From NCBI GenBank assembly GCA_964384915.1, contig CAYLMA010000006.1, positions 68,219-132,218 of the forward strand: DNA of 64,000 bases, in the 5' to 3' direction. The DNA comes from Sulfurimicrobium sp964384915. Its GTDB lineage: Bacteria; Pseudomonadota; Gammaproteobacteria; Burkholderiales; Sulfuricellaceae. The position numbers and the translations under genes were made by a program. The notes beneath the pieces were generated by a model. That model did not search any database and was not told where the DNA came from. It saw nothing but the letters and a program-made list of their open reading frames with translations. Positions 49,668-59,306 of this stretch are shown one piece after another (the first letter of the stretch is position 1; the number at the start of each line of letters is the position of its first letter).

Positions 49668-50425
49668 GTCTTCACGTTGAGGTTACGGGCAACGGGCCGG
49701 ATCTTGCCCTGATTCATGGATGGGGCATGCACGGCGGAATTTGGGACGGAGTGCGGGGTGAACTGGCGCGCCAATTCCGGGTACATGCGCTGGATCTTCC
49801 CGGCTACGGCACAAGCGCCGCGTGCCAGCCTTACGACCTGGCGACACTGGCTCAGGTGGTGGCCGAAGCCCTGCCGCCTGGAATCAATGTCATCGGCTGG
49901 TCGCTGGGGGGGCTTGTGGCGCAACGCTGGGCGCTTGATCATCCGCAGCAGGTGCGCCGCCTGATGCTGGTGGGCTCCTCGCCCTGCTTTGTGCAACGGA
50001 GTGATTGGGAAAGCGGCATTGATCCAGTCATTCTGCAAACCTTCGCACACGATCTGGACCAGGATTATGCCGGCACGCTGCTGCGCTTCCTGTCCTTGCA
50101 GGCACGCAATGGCGAGGGCTTGCGCACAATAATGAAATATCTGCGCGCCGCCCTTTTTGCCAAGGGGCGGCCCAGCGCCGAAGTGCTGAAAGCCGGGCTG
50201 AACGTGCTGCTGGATACGGATTTACGCGGCGAGGCGGAAAATTTAAAGATGCCGCTTGCGATTATGCACGGCGAACGCGACATGCTAGCCCCGGTTGCGG
50301 CGGCCCAGTGGATGAAAACACGGATCGCGGGGGCGCGGCTGGATGTAATTCCGGGTTGCGCACACGCCCCTTTCCTGTCTCACCCCGAGATCTTTTTGCG
50401 CGTGGCAAGGGAGTTTTTTCAGTGA
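49664..50425 (+). CDS. bioH: Pimeloyl-[acyl-carrier protein] methyl ester esterase
   Basis: BioH removes the methyl ester from pimeloyl-ACP. The 253-aa alpha/beta hydrolase has LIHGWGMHGGIW near 18, the nucleophile elbow GWSLGG near 78-83, the acid residue region MHGERDML near 202, and the late histidine in PGCAHAPFL near 230. It lies between bioF and bioC with 4-base overlaps on both sides. Confidence 0.96.
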   Translation: MSLHVEVTGNGPDLALIHGWGMHGGIWDGVRGELARQFRVHALDLPGYGTSAACQPYDLATLAQVVAEALPPGINVIGWSLGGLVAQRWALDHPQQVRRLMLVGSSPCFVQRSDWESGIDPVILQTFAHDLDQDYAGTLLRFLSLQARNGEGLRTIMKYLRAALFAKGRPSAEVLKAGLNVLLDTDLRGEAENLKMPLAIMHGERDMLAPVAAAQWMKTRIAGARLDVIPGCAHAPFLSHPEIFLRVAREFFQ

Positions 50426-51309
50426 CGGATGCTTTCCAGATAGACAAGAGCCGGGTTCGGCGTTCGTTCGAACGGGCGGCGGCAAGCTACGACCGGGTGG
50501 CGGTGCTGCAGCGCACAGTGGCTGACCGCATGGCGGAGCGGCTGCAATACATCAAGCATCAGCCGGCCACCATTCTGGATGCGGGTTGCGGGACCGGCTA
50601 CGCCCGGCCCTTGCTGCAGGGGCATTATGCCGGTGCGCGGCAGATATCTCTCGACCTCGCCATCGGCATGCTCAAGATTGCGCGTGGCGTACGCCCGTGG
50701 TGGCAAAAAGTACTGCCAGCAAAATCCACCGCTGACGCTTACATCTGCGGCGACCTCGAAGCCCTGCCGCTGCAAGCGGGCAGCGTGGATCTGCTGTGGT
50801 CAAGCCTGGCGCTGCAGTGGTGCAACGACCTGGATGCGACTTTCAGCGGCATGCGCCGCGTGCTGGCGCCCAACGGCCTGCTGATGTTCAGCACTTTCGG
50901 CCCGGATACGCTGCAGGAACTGCGCCAGGCCTTCAGCCAAGTCGACGGCTACAGCCACGTCAGCCGCTTTCAGGATATGCACGATATCGGGGATGCATTG
51001 ATGCGGGCGGGATTTGCCGAGCCGGTCATGGACATGGAGCATTTCACCCTGACCTACGATACGGCATCCGCCCTGATGCGCGATCTCAAGGCGCTGGGAG
51101 CGCATAACGCAACCCAGGGACGGCGCCAGGGGCTGGCGGGGAAAAACGCGTGGCAGCGCATGGAGGCAGAATACGAAAAGCTCCGCAAGGATGGCAAGCT
51201 CCCCGCCACCTACGAGGTGATCTACGGCCATGCCTGGGCGCCCAACCAATTGCCGGATGGGCGGCAGGTGGTGCAGATGCCGCCCCCCCGTCAGCGAGGA
51301 AGGCCATGA
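50422..51309 (+). CDS. bioC: Malonyl-ACP O-methyltransferase
   Basis: BioC methylates malonyl-ACP to start pimelate synthesis. The 295-aa SAM methyltransferase has KSRVRRSFERAAASYDRVAV near 9-28 and motif I ILDAGCGTGYARPLL near 52-66, and LWSSLALQWCNDL near 131. The start is GTG 50422 overlapping the bioH stop. It is about 45 residues longer than E. coli BioC, as is common in betaproteobacteria, mainly at the C-terminus. Confidence 0.95.
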   Translation: MTDAFQIDKSRVRRSFERAAASYDRVAVLQRTVADRMAERLQYIKHQPATILDAGCGTGYARPLLQGHYAGARQISLDLAIGMLKIARGVRPWWQKVLPAKSTADAYICGDLEALPLQAGSVDLLWSSLALQWCNDLDATFSGMRRVLAPNGLLMFSTFGPDTLQELRQAFSQVDGYSHVSRFQDMHDIGDALMRAGFAEPVMDMEHFTLTYDTASALMRDLKALGAHNATQGRRQGLAGKNAWQRMEAEYEKLRKDGKLPATYEVIYGHAWAPNQLPDGRQVVQMPPPRQRGRP

Positions 51310-51998
51310 CGTTCATCTCTTCGCCCCAGGGTGTTTTCGTGACCGGCACGGATACCGATGTTGGCAAGACCCTGATTTCCTGCGCGCTATTGCACGCTTG
51401 GCGCAACGCCGGAAAGACTGCGCTAGGCATGAAGCCGGTGGCCGCCGGATGCGAACAGCGGGCTATGGGCCTGATGTGCGGCGACGTGGTCGCACTGCGA
51501 CGTGCTTCGAGTACGCAGGCGCCCATAGAGTGGGTCAATCCCTATGCATTTGCGCCGCCCATTGCGCCCCATATCGCAGCTGAAGAGGCTGGTGTCGCTA
51601 TTGATCTGGAGCGTATCAGGGACGCTTTTCTGGCGCTGGCCGGAAGCGCTGAAATCGTGGTTGTCGAGGGCGCCGGCGGCTTCAAAGTGCCGCTGAATTC
51701 CAGCCAGGATAGCGCTGACCTGGCTCGGCAACTGGGCTTGCCCGTAGTGCTGGTGGTGGGCATGCGGCTAGGCTGCCTGAATCATGCCCTGCTCACAGCG
51801 GAAGCCATACGCACACAAGGCTTGACGCTCGCCGGCTGGGTAGCGAATCGCATCGATCCGGCAATGGCGTATTTCGAATCGAATATGGATGCGCTTCAGC
51901 TGCGTCTTGGAGCTCCGCTTTTGGGGGTAGTTGAGCACGAAGCCAGGCCGGATCCGGTCAGAGTCGCACAACGCCTGAATTTGCCCAATATTGGATAG
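51306..51998 (+). CDS. bioD: Dethiobiotin synthetase
   Basis: BioD closes the ureido ring of dethiobiotin using CO2 and ATP. The 230-aa protein has the P-loop GVFVTGTDTDVGKTLIS (about 9-25), KPVAAGCE near 44 and VVVEGAGGFKVPL near 117. It overlaps bioC by 4 bases and ends the operon. bioA, needed between BioF and BioD, is absent here and should lie elsewhere. Confidence 0.97.
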   Translation: MTFISSPQGVFVTGTDTDVGKTLISCALLHAWRNAGKTALGMKPVAAGCEQRAMGLMCGDVVALRRASSTQAPIEWVNPYAFAPPIAPHIAAEEAGVAIDLERIRDAFLALAGSAEIVVVEGAGGFKVPLNSSQDSADLARQLGLPVVLVVGMRLGCLNHALLTAEAIRTQGLTLAGWVANRIDPAMAYFESNMDALQLRLGAPLLGVVEHEARPDPVRVAQRLNLPNIG

Positions 51999-52070
51999 GT
52001 GCGCCCTTGTTTCAATTCAGGATAGTGTCATCCTTTACAAATTTCTGGATTGCGTCATAATGATGCAGCC

Positions 52071-52526
52071 ATGATACTTTCTCGCACCAGTCAATACGCC
52101 ATTCAGGCGCTAATCTATATCGCTACGCAACCACGTGGCGAACCTGTGCTCAACCGTGAAATTGCCGCGCATCTGGGTGTGCCATCGGCCTATCTGGCAA
52201 AAATCATGCAAAACCTGTGCAAAGGCAATCTGCTCTATTCCTTTCGCGGCCGTCTGGGCGGCTTTTGCCTGCGCGAAAACGCAGAAAAGACCGATCTGAT
52301 GCAGGTGCTGGTGCTGACTGAAGGCAATGGCTTTACCGATGATTGCGTTCTTGGCCTGAAGGTATGCAGCGACGAGACAGCATGCCCCATGCACGCACGC
52401 TGGAAGCCGATCAAGGAAAAGGTCGTTCACATGCTGCATGAGCAGACCCTGGAAAAATTGGCCATTGCCGTGCAGAGCGGCAAATATCGGATCACCGATC
52501 TCCCCCACGCAGTGCTTGGCGCCTAG
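52071..52526 (+). CDS. Rrf2-family regulator with Fe-S cysteine triad
   Basis: A 151-aa winged-helix protein: SRTSQYAIQALIYIATQ at the N-terminus, recognition helix VPSAYLAKIMQNLCKGNL near 37-54, and the triad C-x6-C-x5-C in DDCVLGLKVCSDETAC (about 91-106), which in IscR/NsrR relatives binds an iron-sulfur cluster. The signal (NO, O2 or cluster status) cannot be fixed from the sequence. It is 6 bases upstream of fnr, so the two probably share a transcript. ATG 52071 starts MILSRTSQYA, family standard. Confidence 0.9.
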   Translation: MILSRTSQYAIQALIYIATQPRGEPVLNREIAAHLGVPSAYLAKIMQNLCKGNLLYSFRGRLGGFCLRENAEKTDLMQVLVLTEGNGFTDDCVLGLKVCSDETACPMHARWKPIKEKVVHMLHEQTLEKLAIAVQSGKYRITDLPHAVLGA

Positions 52527-52532
52527 TTTGCC

Positions 52533-53303
52533 ATGCTCGCCGTCAGTTTCCCCCTCAAGAGAGTCAAGATTGGCAAGGCTGCGCCACAGTCATGCGCCCC
52601 TATTGCCTGCGCGGACTGCGGGATATACAACCTGTGTTTTGCCGTAGGCGGAGACACAGACCTCAGCGTCCTTAATACCCTGGTGAAAAACCGCCGCACC
52701 TACAAGCGCGGCGAACCCATTTTTTCTGTAGGCGAGCCCTTTCGGGCAGTATTCGCAATTCGTAGCGGGTCTGTGAAAACCTCAGTATTGACTGATGATG
52801 GGCGAGTCCAGGTAACAGGCTTTCATATTTCCGGAGAGCTGATGGGCCTTAACTCTCTTGTCGCCAATCGCTATAACAGTGAGGCACGCGCTCTGGAAAC
52901 CACAAGCGTATGCGAAGTTCCGTTCGAGCGCTATGAAGAACTGGTGGCACAGGTGCCGGGACTTCAGCAACAGATGCTCAAAATCATGAGCCAGGAAATT
53001 AACCATCACCAGGAAATGATGTTGCTCCTGGGCAAAAAAAGAGCTGAAGAGCGGCTTGCCAGCTTTCTTGTCAATCTATCCCTGCGCCTTAAACACCATA
53101 GCCAACCAGCGGAAGAACTCAAGCTCAGCATGTCGCGCAGCGATATCGGGAATTACCTGGGCTTGGCAGAAGAGACCGTGTGCCGTGTAATTACACGTTT
53201 TGAGGAGGAATCCTTGATCGCCACCCAGCGACGCATCGTACGTCTAATCCAGCCGGACCGGCTGCTGGAGATTTCAAGAGGCGGCCCCGCCGCCACGAAG
53301 TAA
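52533..53303 (+). CDS. fnr: FNR/Anr-type oxygen-sensing regulator
   Basis: A 256-aa Crp/Fnr protein. The N-terminal cluster motif CADCGIYNLC (C-x2-C-x5-C) and the central cysteine in TTSVCEVPFERYEEL correspond to FNR Cys20/23/29 and 122, so an O2-labile [4Fe-4S] cluster is expected. The HTH is SRSDIGNYLGLAEETVCRVI: the recognition helix has E-x-x-C-R where FNR has E-x-x-S-R. It lies upstream of the cbb3 operon, whose promoter has an FNR box. Confidence 0.95.
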   Translation: MLAVSFPLKRVKIGKAAPQSCAPIACADCGIYNLCFAVGGDTDLSVLNTLVKNRRTYKRGEPIFSVGEPFRAVFAIRSGSVKTSVLTDDGRVQVTGFHISGELMGLNSLVANRYNSEARALETTSVCEVPFERYEELVAQVPGLQQQMLKIMSQEINHHQEMMLLLGKKRAEERLASFLVNLSLRLKHHSQPAEELKLSMSRSDIGNYLGLAEETVCRVITRFEEESLIATQRRIVRLIQPDRLLEISRGGPAATK

Positions 53304-53365
53304 AGGCTCAAACCGCGCCTTCAGGATACCCTTTTGCGCGACAAGCTAAAAATATCCCAGTAAAG

Positions 53366-53407
53366 TTGACATTGGTCAGTGTTTTCTTGGGCGTTTCCGG
53401 CTATATT
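53366..53407 (+). promoter_or_regulatory. Class II FNR-dependent promoter upstream of ccoN
   Basis: TTGAC-ATTG-GTCAG (53366-53379) is a near match to the FNR/Anr box TTGAT-N4-ATCAA. A -10 hexamer TATATT lies at 53402-53407, which puts the start near 53414 and the box centre at about -41.5, the class II position. The gap 53304-53602 has no gene; this promoter and the hairpin at 53483-53516 are what it holds. Confidence 0.75.
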
Positions 53408-53482
53408 GGCGGCCGGTTTACGTCCAGTATGCAATGTGATTGGCGCGTCAGTTTCAACAATTACAATCACTGAAAGATGTCG

Positions 53483-53516
53483 AGGCCAGGCGAGACTTAA
53501 CGCTTGGCCTTTGTCT
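53483..53516 (+). terminator. Terminator-like hairpin in the ccoN leader
   Basis: AGGCCAGGCG (53483-53492) pairs with CGCTTGGCCT (53501-53510) over 10 bp with one G.U pair and an 8-base loop, followed by TTGTCTT. It lies about 100 bases after the predicted FNR-dependent start and about 90 before ccoN, so it could attenuate the operon or end a small RNA. Confidence 0.55.
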
Positions 53517-53602
53517 TACCAGCCGGGTGATTTGCCAGGCTGTAAGGTCGACGCGCCACACTGGTGATGGTGTGGCTCGCTTCAAAACAAAAGGAGAAGG
53601 TT

Positions 53603-55051
<1,449 letters not shown>

Positions 55052-55069
55052 TAATAATGTCGGAAGCCC

Positions 55070-55113
55070 TCACTCCCGCCCTCTCCCGCCAGCGGCAGAG
55101 GGTGACGAGGGGA
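55070..55113. repeat. Short repeat fragment between ccoN and ccoO
   Basis: CTCCCGCCCTCTCCCGCCAG followed by CGGCAGAGGGTGACGAGGGG forms an imperfect hairpin of the CCCTCTCCCGC intergenic class. It occupies most of the 95-base ccoN-ccoO gap. Confidence 0.55.
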
Positions 55114-55146
55114 CGCTTTGCGTGATTGTTTATAGTGAGAAATAAA

Positions 55147-55890
55147 ATGTTCAATTTCAAACATGAATGGATTGAAAAAAACATCGGCCTGATGCTGATC
55201 GCAACCATGATCGCCATCAGTATCGGCGGCCTGGTCGAGATCGCACCGCTGTTTTTCATCAAGGAAACCGTGGAAAAGGTCGACGGCGTGCGCCCCTACA
55301 CCCCCCTGGAATCGCGTGGGCGCGATATTTACGTGCGAGAGGGCTGCTATTTGTGCCACTCCCAGATGATCCGCCCGTTCCGTGACGAGGCGCTGCGCTA
55401 CGGCCACTACTCTCTGGCAGCCGAATCCAAGTATGACCATCCGTTCCAATGGGGTTCCAAGCGCACCGGGCCGGACTTGGCCCGTGTCGGCAATAAATAT
55501 TCAAACGACTGGCACGTGCAGCACCTGGTCGACCCAAAATCCATGGTCCCGCCTTCCGTGATGCCGCGCTACCCTTGGTTGCTGACTACGGCGCTGGATT
55601 ACTCCGATGTGGCCGAGCGGCTTAAGGCACTACGCCAAGTAGGCGTTCCCTACTCCCTGACTCAGGGCGAGTACGACAGAAACGTAAAAGACTTTGGCGC
55701 CGATGTCGCCAAAACGCTGCATATTCCGGACGCACAAAAGAACCTGATAGCCCAGGCTCAGTCTGGTAATTTTGACGGCGATCGAAGCAATGTTAGCGAG
55801 ATGGATGCGTTGGTAGCTTACTTGCAGGTGCTGGGCACCATGGTGGACTTCAGCAAGTACGATAATGACGAATTCGTCAAATTCCGCTAA
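55147..55890 (+). CDS. ccoO: cbb3-type cytochrome c oxidase subunit II
   Basis: CcoO is a membrane-anchored mono-haem cytochrome c. The 247-aa protein has an N-terminal anchor (IGLMLIATMIAISIGGLVEI), the haem motif CYLCHSQMIRPFRDE near 69, and methionine-ligand region VPPSVMPRYPWL near 137. It passes electrons from CcoP to CcoN. An upstream in-frame ATG (55126) exists but MFNFKHEWIEKN matches the family. Confidence 0.97.
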   Translation: MFNFKHEWIEKNIGLMLIATMIAISIGGLVEIAPLFFIKETVEKVDGVRPYTPLESRGRDIYVREGCYLCHSQMIRPFRDEALRYGHYSLAAESKYDHPFQWGSKRTGPDLARVGNKYSNDWHVQHLVDPKSMVPPSVMPRYPWLLTTALDYSDVAERLKALRQVGVPYSLTQGEYDRNVKDFGADVAKTLHIPDAQKNLIAQAQSGNFDGDRSNVSEMDALVAYLQVLGTMVDFSKYDNDEFVKFR

Positions 55891-55903
55891 TTAGGATGGC
55901 TAG

Positions 55904-56089
55904 ATGGAATGGTTACACTGGTTCTCCAAGGATGAAAATACCAAGCCGCTTGCGCTGCTGATATTTTTCATTACCTTCTGCCTGATCTTGGTTTATGTAT
56001 TTGGCAGCAAGAAACGCGGCGAACGCTTGGAATCCCACAAGGACATACCATTCCTCGATGAGGATTCGGATACAAAGGAAGTTAAATAA
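55904..56089 (+). CDS. ccoQ: cbb3-type oxidase subunit CcoQ
   Basis: A 61-aa single-span protein (PLALLIFFITFCLILVYVFG near 19-38) with a charged cytoplasmic tail rich in Asp and Lys. CcoQ/FixQ stabilises the oxidase complex. It sits between ccoO and ccoP, and its stop shares a base with the ccoP ATG. Confidence 0.92.
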   Translation: MEWLHWFSKDENTKPLALLIFFITFCLILVYVFGSKKRGERLESHKDIPFLDEDSDTKEVK

Positions 56090-57006
56090 TGAGTCAGCAA
56101 AAACCGCAAACCGTACAAACGACCGGCCACGTCTGGGATGAGGATTTGCAGGAATATAACAACCCATTGCCGTCCTGGTGGCTAATAGGCTTCTATGTCA
56201 CAGTGGTAATGTCCCTCATCTACTGGATGATTTACCCAGCTTGGCCAGTGGGCAAGCATTTCACCACCGGCTTCAGCACGGTGACTTACATCAACGACAA
56301 GGGCGCGGAGAAATCATGGCACTGGAATACCCGCGCTCAACTGATGAAGGACATGAACGAAGCGGAGAAGGCGCAAAAACCCTACTTCGACAAGGTTACG
56401 GCCACACCCTTCGAACAGATCGCCAAGGATCCCGAATTGACCAGCTTCATCAATTCTGCGGGGAAAGCCATATTTTCTGACAACTGTGCGCCCTGTCACC
56501 AGTCCGGTGGTCAAGGCAAGGTAGGCTATTTTGCCAACCTGACCGATGATGACTGGCTCTACGGCGGCACGCACCAGCAGATCCAGGAATCCATTGCCAA
56601 GGGTAGACATGGCTACATGCCGGCCTTCAAGGAAGTGCTGAACAACGAGCAACTGGATAATCTGGCTAATTATGTCGCTTCACTTTCCGGTGAAAAGGCG
56701 GATGCCGCCAAGATTAAGGCCGGTGACGCACTGTTCCATGGCGACGCCGCGGCCTGCTACTACTGCCATGACAACAGCGGCAAGGGACGTCAAGTCATCG
56801 GCTCCGCCAACCTGACCGACAAGATCTGGCTATGGGCCGACGTACCCGCCCAGGACAGTACCGAGAAAAAAATCGAGGCCATCAGGCTGGTAATCGCCAA
56901 CGGCCTGAACCGTGGCGTAATGCCTGCCTGGGAGACTCGCCTCAAGCCTGAGCAGATCAAACTCTTATCGGTTTATGTGCACGGCCTGGGTGGCGGCACC
57001 AAGTAA
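56089..57006 (+). CDS. ccoP: cbb3-type cytochrome c oxidase subunit III (di-haem)
   Basis: CcoP brings electrons into the complex. The 305-aa protein has an N-terminal anchor (SWWLIGFYVTVVMSLIYWMI near 28-47) and two haem c motifs, CAPCHQSGGQGKVG near 137 and CYYCHDNSGKG near 222, each with a later Met ligand (GYMPAF; GVMPAW). It is full length. Confidence 0.97.
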   Translation: MSQQKPQTVQTTGHVWDEDLQEYNNPLPSWWLIGFYVTVVMSLIYWMIYPAWPVGKHFTTGFSTVTYINDKGAEKSWHWNTRAQLMKDMNEAEKAQKPYFDKVTATPFEQIAKDPELTSFINSAGKAIFSDNCAPCHQSGGQGKVGYFANLTDDDWLYGGTHQQIQESIAKGRHGYMPAFKEVLNNEQLDNLANYVASLSGEKADAAKIKAGDALFHGDAAACYYCHDNSGKGRQVIGSANLTDKIWLWADVPAQDSTEKKIEAIRLVIANGLNRGVMPAWETRLKPEQIKLLSVYVHGLGGGTK

Positions 57007-57079
57007 ATCAAGTACCAGGATACCCTGATACAATATGGGCCCGCCAAGTGCGGGCCCTTGTCTTTTCAGGAAAGTGGAC

Positions 57080-58507
57080 GTGGCAAACCAGGAAACATCT
57101 CAGCTTTACCAGAAACGCATCCCCATATTTACCCGTTCGGTAAAGGGCAAGTTCCGCACTTTCAAATGGGCCACGATGGCGCTGGCTTACGGCGTTTACT
57201 TCCTGCTCCCGTGGCTCCCGTGGCAGCGTGGTCACGAAGCCCCATCGCAAAGCGTGTTGTTCGATTTGCCGGGACGAAAGTTCTATCTTTTTGATCTGGT
57301 CGTTTATCCGCAGGATATTTTCTGGCTTTCGCTGTTGCTCTTCATCGCCGGCGCGCTGCTGTTCTTCGCTACCGGACTGATAGGGCGTGCCTTCTGCGGG
57401 TATTATTGCTTCCAGACCCTGTGGACCGACGCGTTCATCGCCATCGAAAAACTGGTTCAGGGTGAGAGACCCGCCCGCCAGCGCCTTTACAAGCAACCCT
57501 GGAACGGCGAAAAAATCCTCAAGATATCCCTCACGCACGCATTATGGCTGCTACTTGCTTTCTGGACCGCCTTCACTTTTATTTTGTATTTTTCGTATGC
57601 GCCGGAACTAGTCGGACGGTTCATGAGCGGGAAAGCGCCGAGCGTTGCCTACTTTTCGGTTCTGATTCTCACCGCCACCACCTATGTGGCCGCTGGCTGG
57701 GCACGCGAGCAGGTATGCCTCTACATGTGCCCATACGCGCGCTTTCAAGGTGTCATGTACGACCCGGAAACCCTGGCAGTTGCCTACGACAGCCGCCGAG
57801 GAGAGGGCGAAGCCGGCCGTGCAATACCACGAGCAGGCATGAGAACGCAGGAAGAACGCAAGGCAAAGGGCCATGGCGACTGCATCGACTGCAAACTGTG
57901 CATCCAGGTTTGCCCTACCGGAATTGATATTCGCAAAGGCTTGCAATACCAGTGCATCGCATGCGGATTGTGCATCGACGCCTGCAACAACATGATGGAC
58001 TCCATGGGCTATCCCCGCGGACTCATTCGCTACGATTCAGAGGCAAATCTAGCCTTGCCCGTGCCCGCCAAGCCCAGACTCCACTGGAAAAGCCCCAAGA
58101 TTATCGGCTGGGGAATTGCACTGCTTGTCATGACTGCGTGGCTGATCAACAGCATTGGCCATCGCAGTAATCTTGACGCTGCAGTGCAACAAATACGTCA
58201 ACCACTGTTCATAACGCTTTCTGATGGAAAGATACGCAACCGTTACCAGGTTCGCATTACCAACAAATCAGTTGAAGATGAAACTTATGTGATTAGTTCT
58301 CGCGGTTTGCCCGAGCAGGCGTTGGAGATGGGGAATTTCAGCGAAGTGAATGTGCATGCCGGCAAGAGCCTGATCATCCAGGCGGGGGTATCGCTGCCGC
58401 CGCAACTGGCGGAAAGCACCCATAATTTTCAATTTGTGGTGACCCCCAAAACCAAACCAGACCAGGCATTGCAGCTGGAAACACGATTCGATTATAAACA
58501 CGAATGA
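57080..58507 (+). CDS. ccoG: cbb3 oxidase assembly ferredoxin-like protein CcoG (RdxA/FixG)
   Basis: CcoG is a membrane Cu(II) reductase/assembly factor with two [4Fe-4S] clusters. The 475-aa protein has N-terminal spans, GRAFCGYYCFQTLWTDAF near 99, EQVCLYMCPYARFQGVM near 212, the ferredoxin set CIDCKLCIQVCPTG (about 269-282) and CIACGLCIDACN (about 292-303), and a C-terminal Ig-like FixG domain. The start is GTG 57080 with AGGA 8 bases upstream; GTG 57074 is possible. Confidence 0.94.
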   Translation: MANQETSQLYQKRIPIFTRSVKGKFRTFKWATMALAYGVYFLLPWLPWQRGHEAPSQSVLFDLPGRKFYLFDLVVYPQDIFWLSLLLFIAGALLFFATGLIGRAFCGYYCFQTLWTDAFIAIEKLVQGERPARQRLYKQPWNGEKILKISLTHALWLLLAFWTAFTFILYFSYAPELVGRFMSGKAPSVAYFSVLILTATTYVAAGWAREQVCLYMCPYARFQGVMYDPETLAVAYDSRRGEGEAGRAIPRAGMRTQEERKAKGHGDCIDCKLCIQVCPTGIDIRKGLQYQCIACGLCIDACNNMMDSMGYPRGLIRYDSEANLALPVPAKPRLHWKSPKIIGWGIALLVMTAWLINSIGHRSNLDAAVQQIRQPLFITLSDGKIRNRYQVRITNKSVEDETYVISSRGLPEQALEMGNFSEVNVHAGKSLIIQAGVSLPPQLAESTHNFQFVVTPKTKPDQALQLETRFDYKHE

Positions 58508-58514
58508 GAGAAGT

Positions 58515-59306
58515 ATGTTTCAGACCCTTTTTGGCGGCGCATTACTGATTATTGCCCTGTATTACCTGCTGCGCGCGTTTGGCGTCAGTAACTACTGGCG
58601 TAGCGTGATCAGCGGTACTTTTTCCGTGACGGCCTATCTTGCGATTAGCGTGATGAAATGGCCCGGTGGCGATGTCGTTTCCATGCATATGGCGGTATTT
58701 CTTTCCACCGCTACGGTGCTCGCGCTGATCGGCGCACGCCAACCCGGGGTGGCAAAACGCCTGCACTGGGGACCAAAATTGATTATCGGTTTCTTTCTGC
58801 TGCTGTTTGTCATTGACGGTGGATTGCTGATGATCTCCGGCCAGGGCGTGCCTCCGTCTGTGGCAAAATGGCTGTTGCCGCCCGCAAAGAACTCCATCAA
58901 ACCGCCTCATACGGCTTTTTCAGGCGTGGTTCCGCACGGCGAGGAATCTGCCAAGACAATCAACCAGTTCATGAAAAACGCTGAGAAGCAGCGCAGGCTG
59001 GGCTGGGAGGTCCATATTCTGGGATTGGACGGCCTCAGGCTACAAACTCACCCCACCACCGTCTCAGTGACTGCGCATGAAGCACATGCAGAGCCACTAC
59101 AGGGCGCCATAGTCAAGCTTATCGTCACCCGTCCGGGACTGGCGCAGCCTGAGGTGCAGACCACTTTAGTGGAAACGGATCCCGGCGTTTACCGCGGACA
59201 GGTAACCATGGCTCTGCCCGGCATGTGGGTAGCGGCAGTTCAGTTGCAACGCGGAGACGACCTCTTCGAAATGCAGCAAAACATTGAAGTGTCAACAGCA
59301 AAATGA
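58515..59306 (+). CDS. ccoH: FixH/CcoH-family cbb3 assembly protein with N-terminal membrane extension
   Basis: The C-terminal part (about 125-263) is a FixH domain: one anchor followed by the beta-rich periplasmic segment LVETDPGVYRGQVTMALPGM near 228. The protein is 263 aa, about 100 longer than usual FixH, because four hydrophobic spans precede it (LFGGALLIIALYYLLRAFG; VISGTFSVTAYLAISVM; MHMAVFLSTATVLALIGA; LIIGFFLLLFVIDGGLLMIS). It lies between ccoG and ccoI, overlapping ccoI by 4 bases. FixH is needed for oxidase copper delivery; the extra spans have no known role. Confidence 0.88.
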   Translation: MFQTLFGGALLIIALYYLLRAFGVSNYWRSVISGTFSVTAYLAISVMKWPGGDVVSMHMAVFLSTATVLALIGARQPGVAKRLHWGPKLIIGFFLLLFVIDGGLLMISGQGVPPSVAKWLLPPAKNSIKPPHTAFSGVVPHGEESAKTINQFMKNAEKQRRLGWEVHILGLDGLRLQTHPTTVSVTAHEAHAEPLQGAIVKLIVTRPGLAQPEVQTTLVETDPGVYRGQVTMALPGMWVAAVQLQRGDDLFEMQQNIEVSTAK

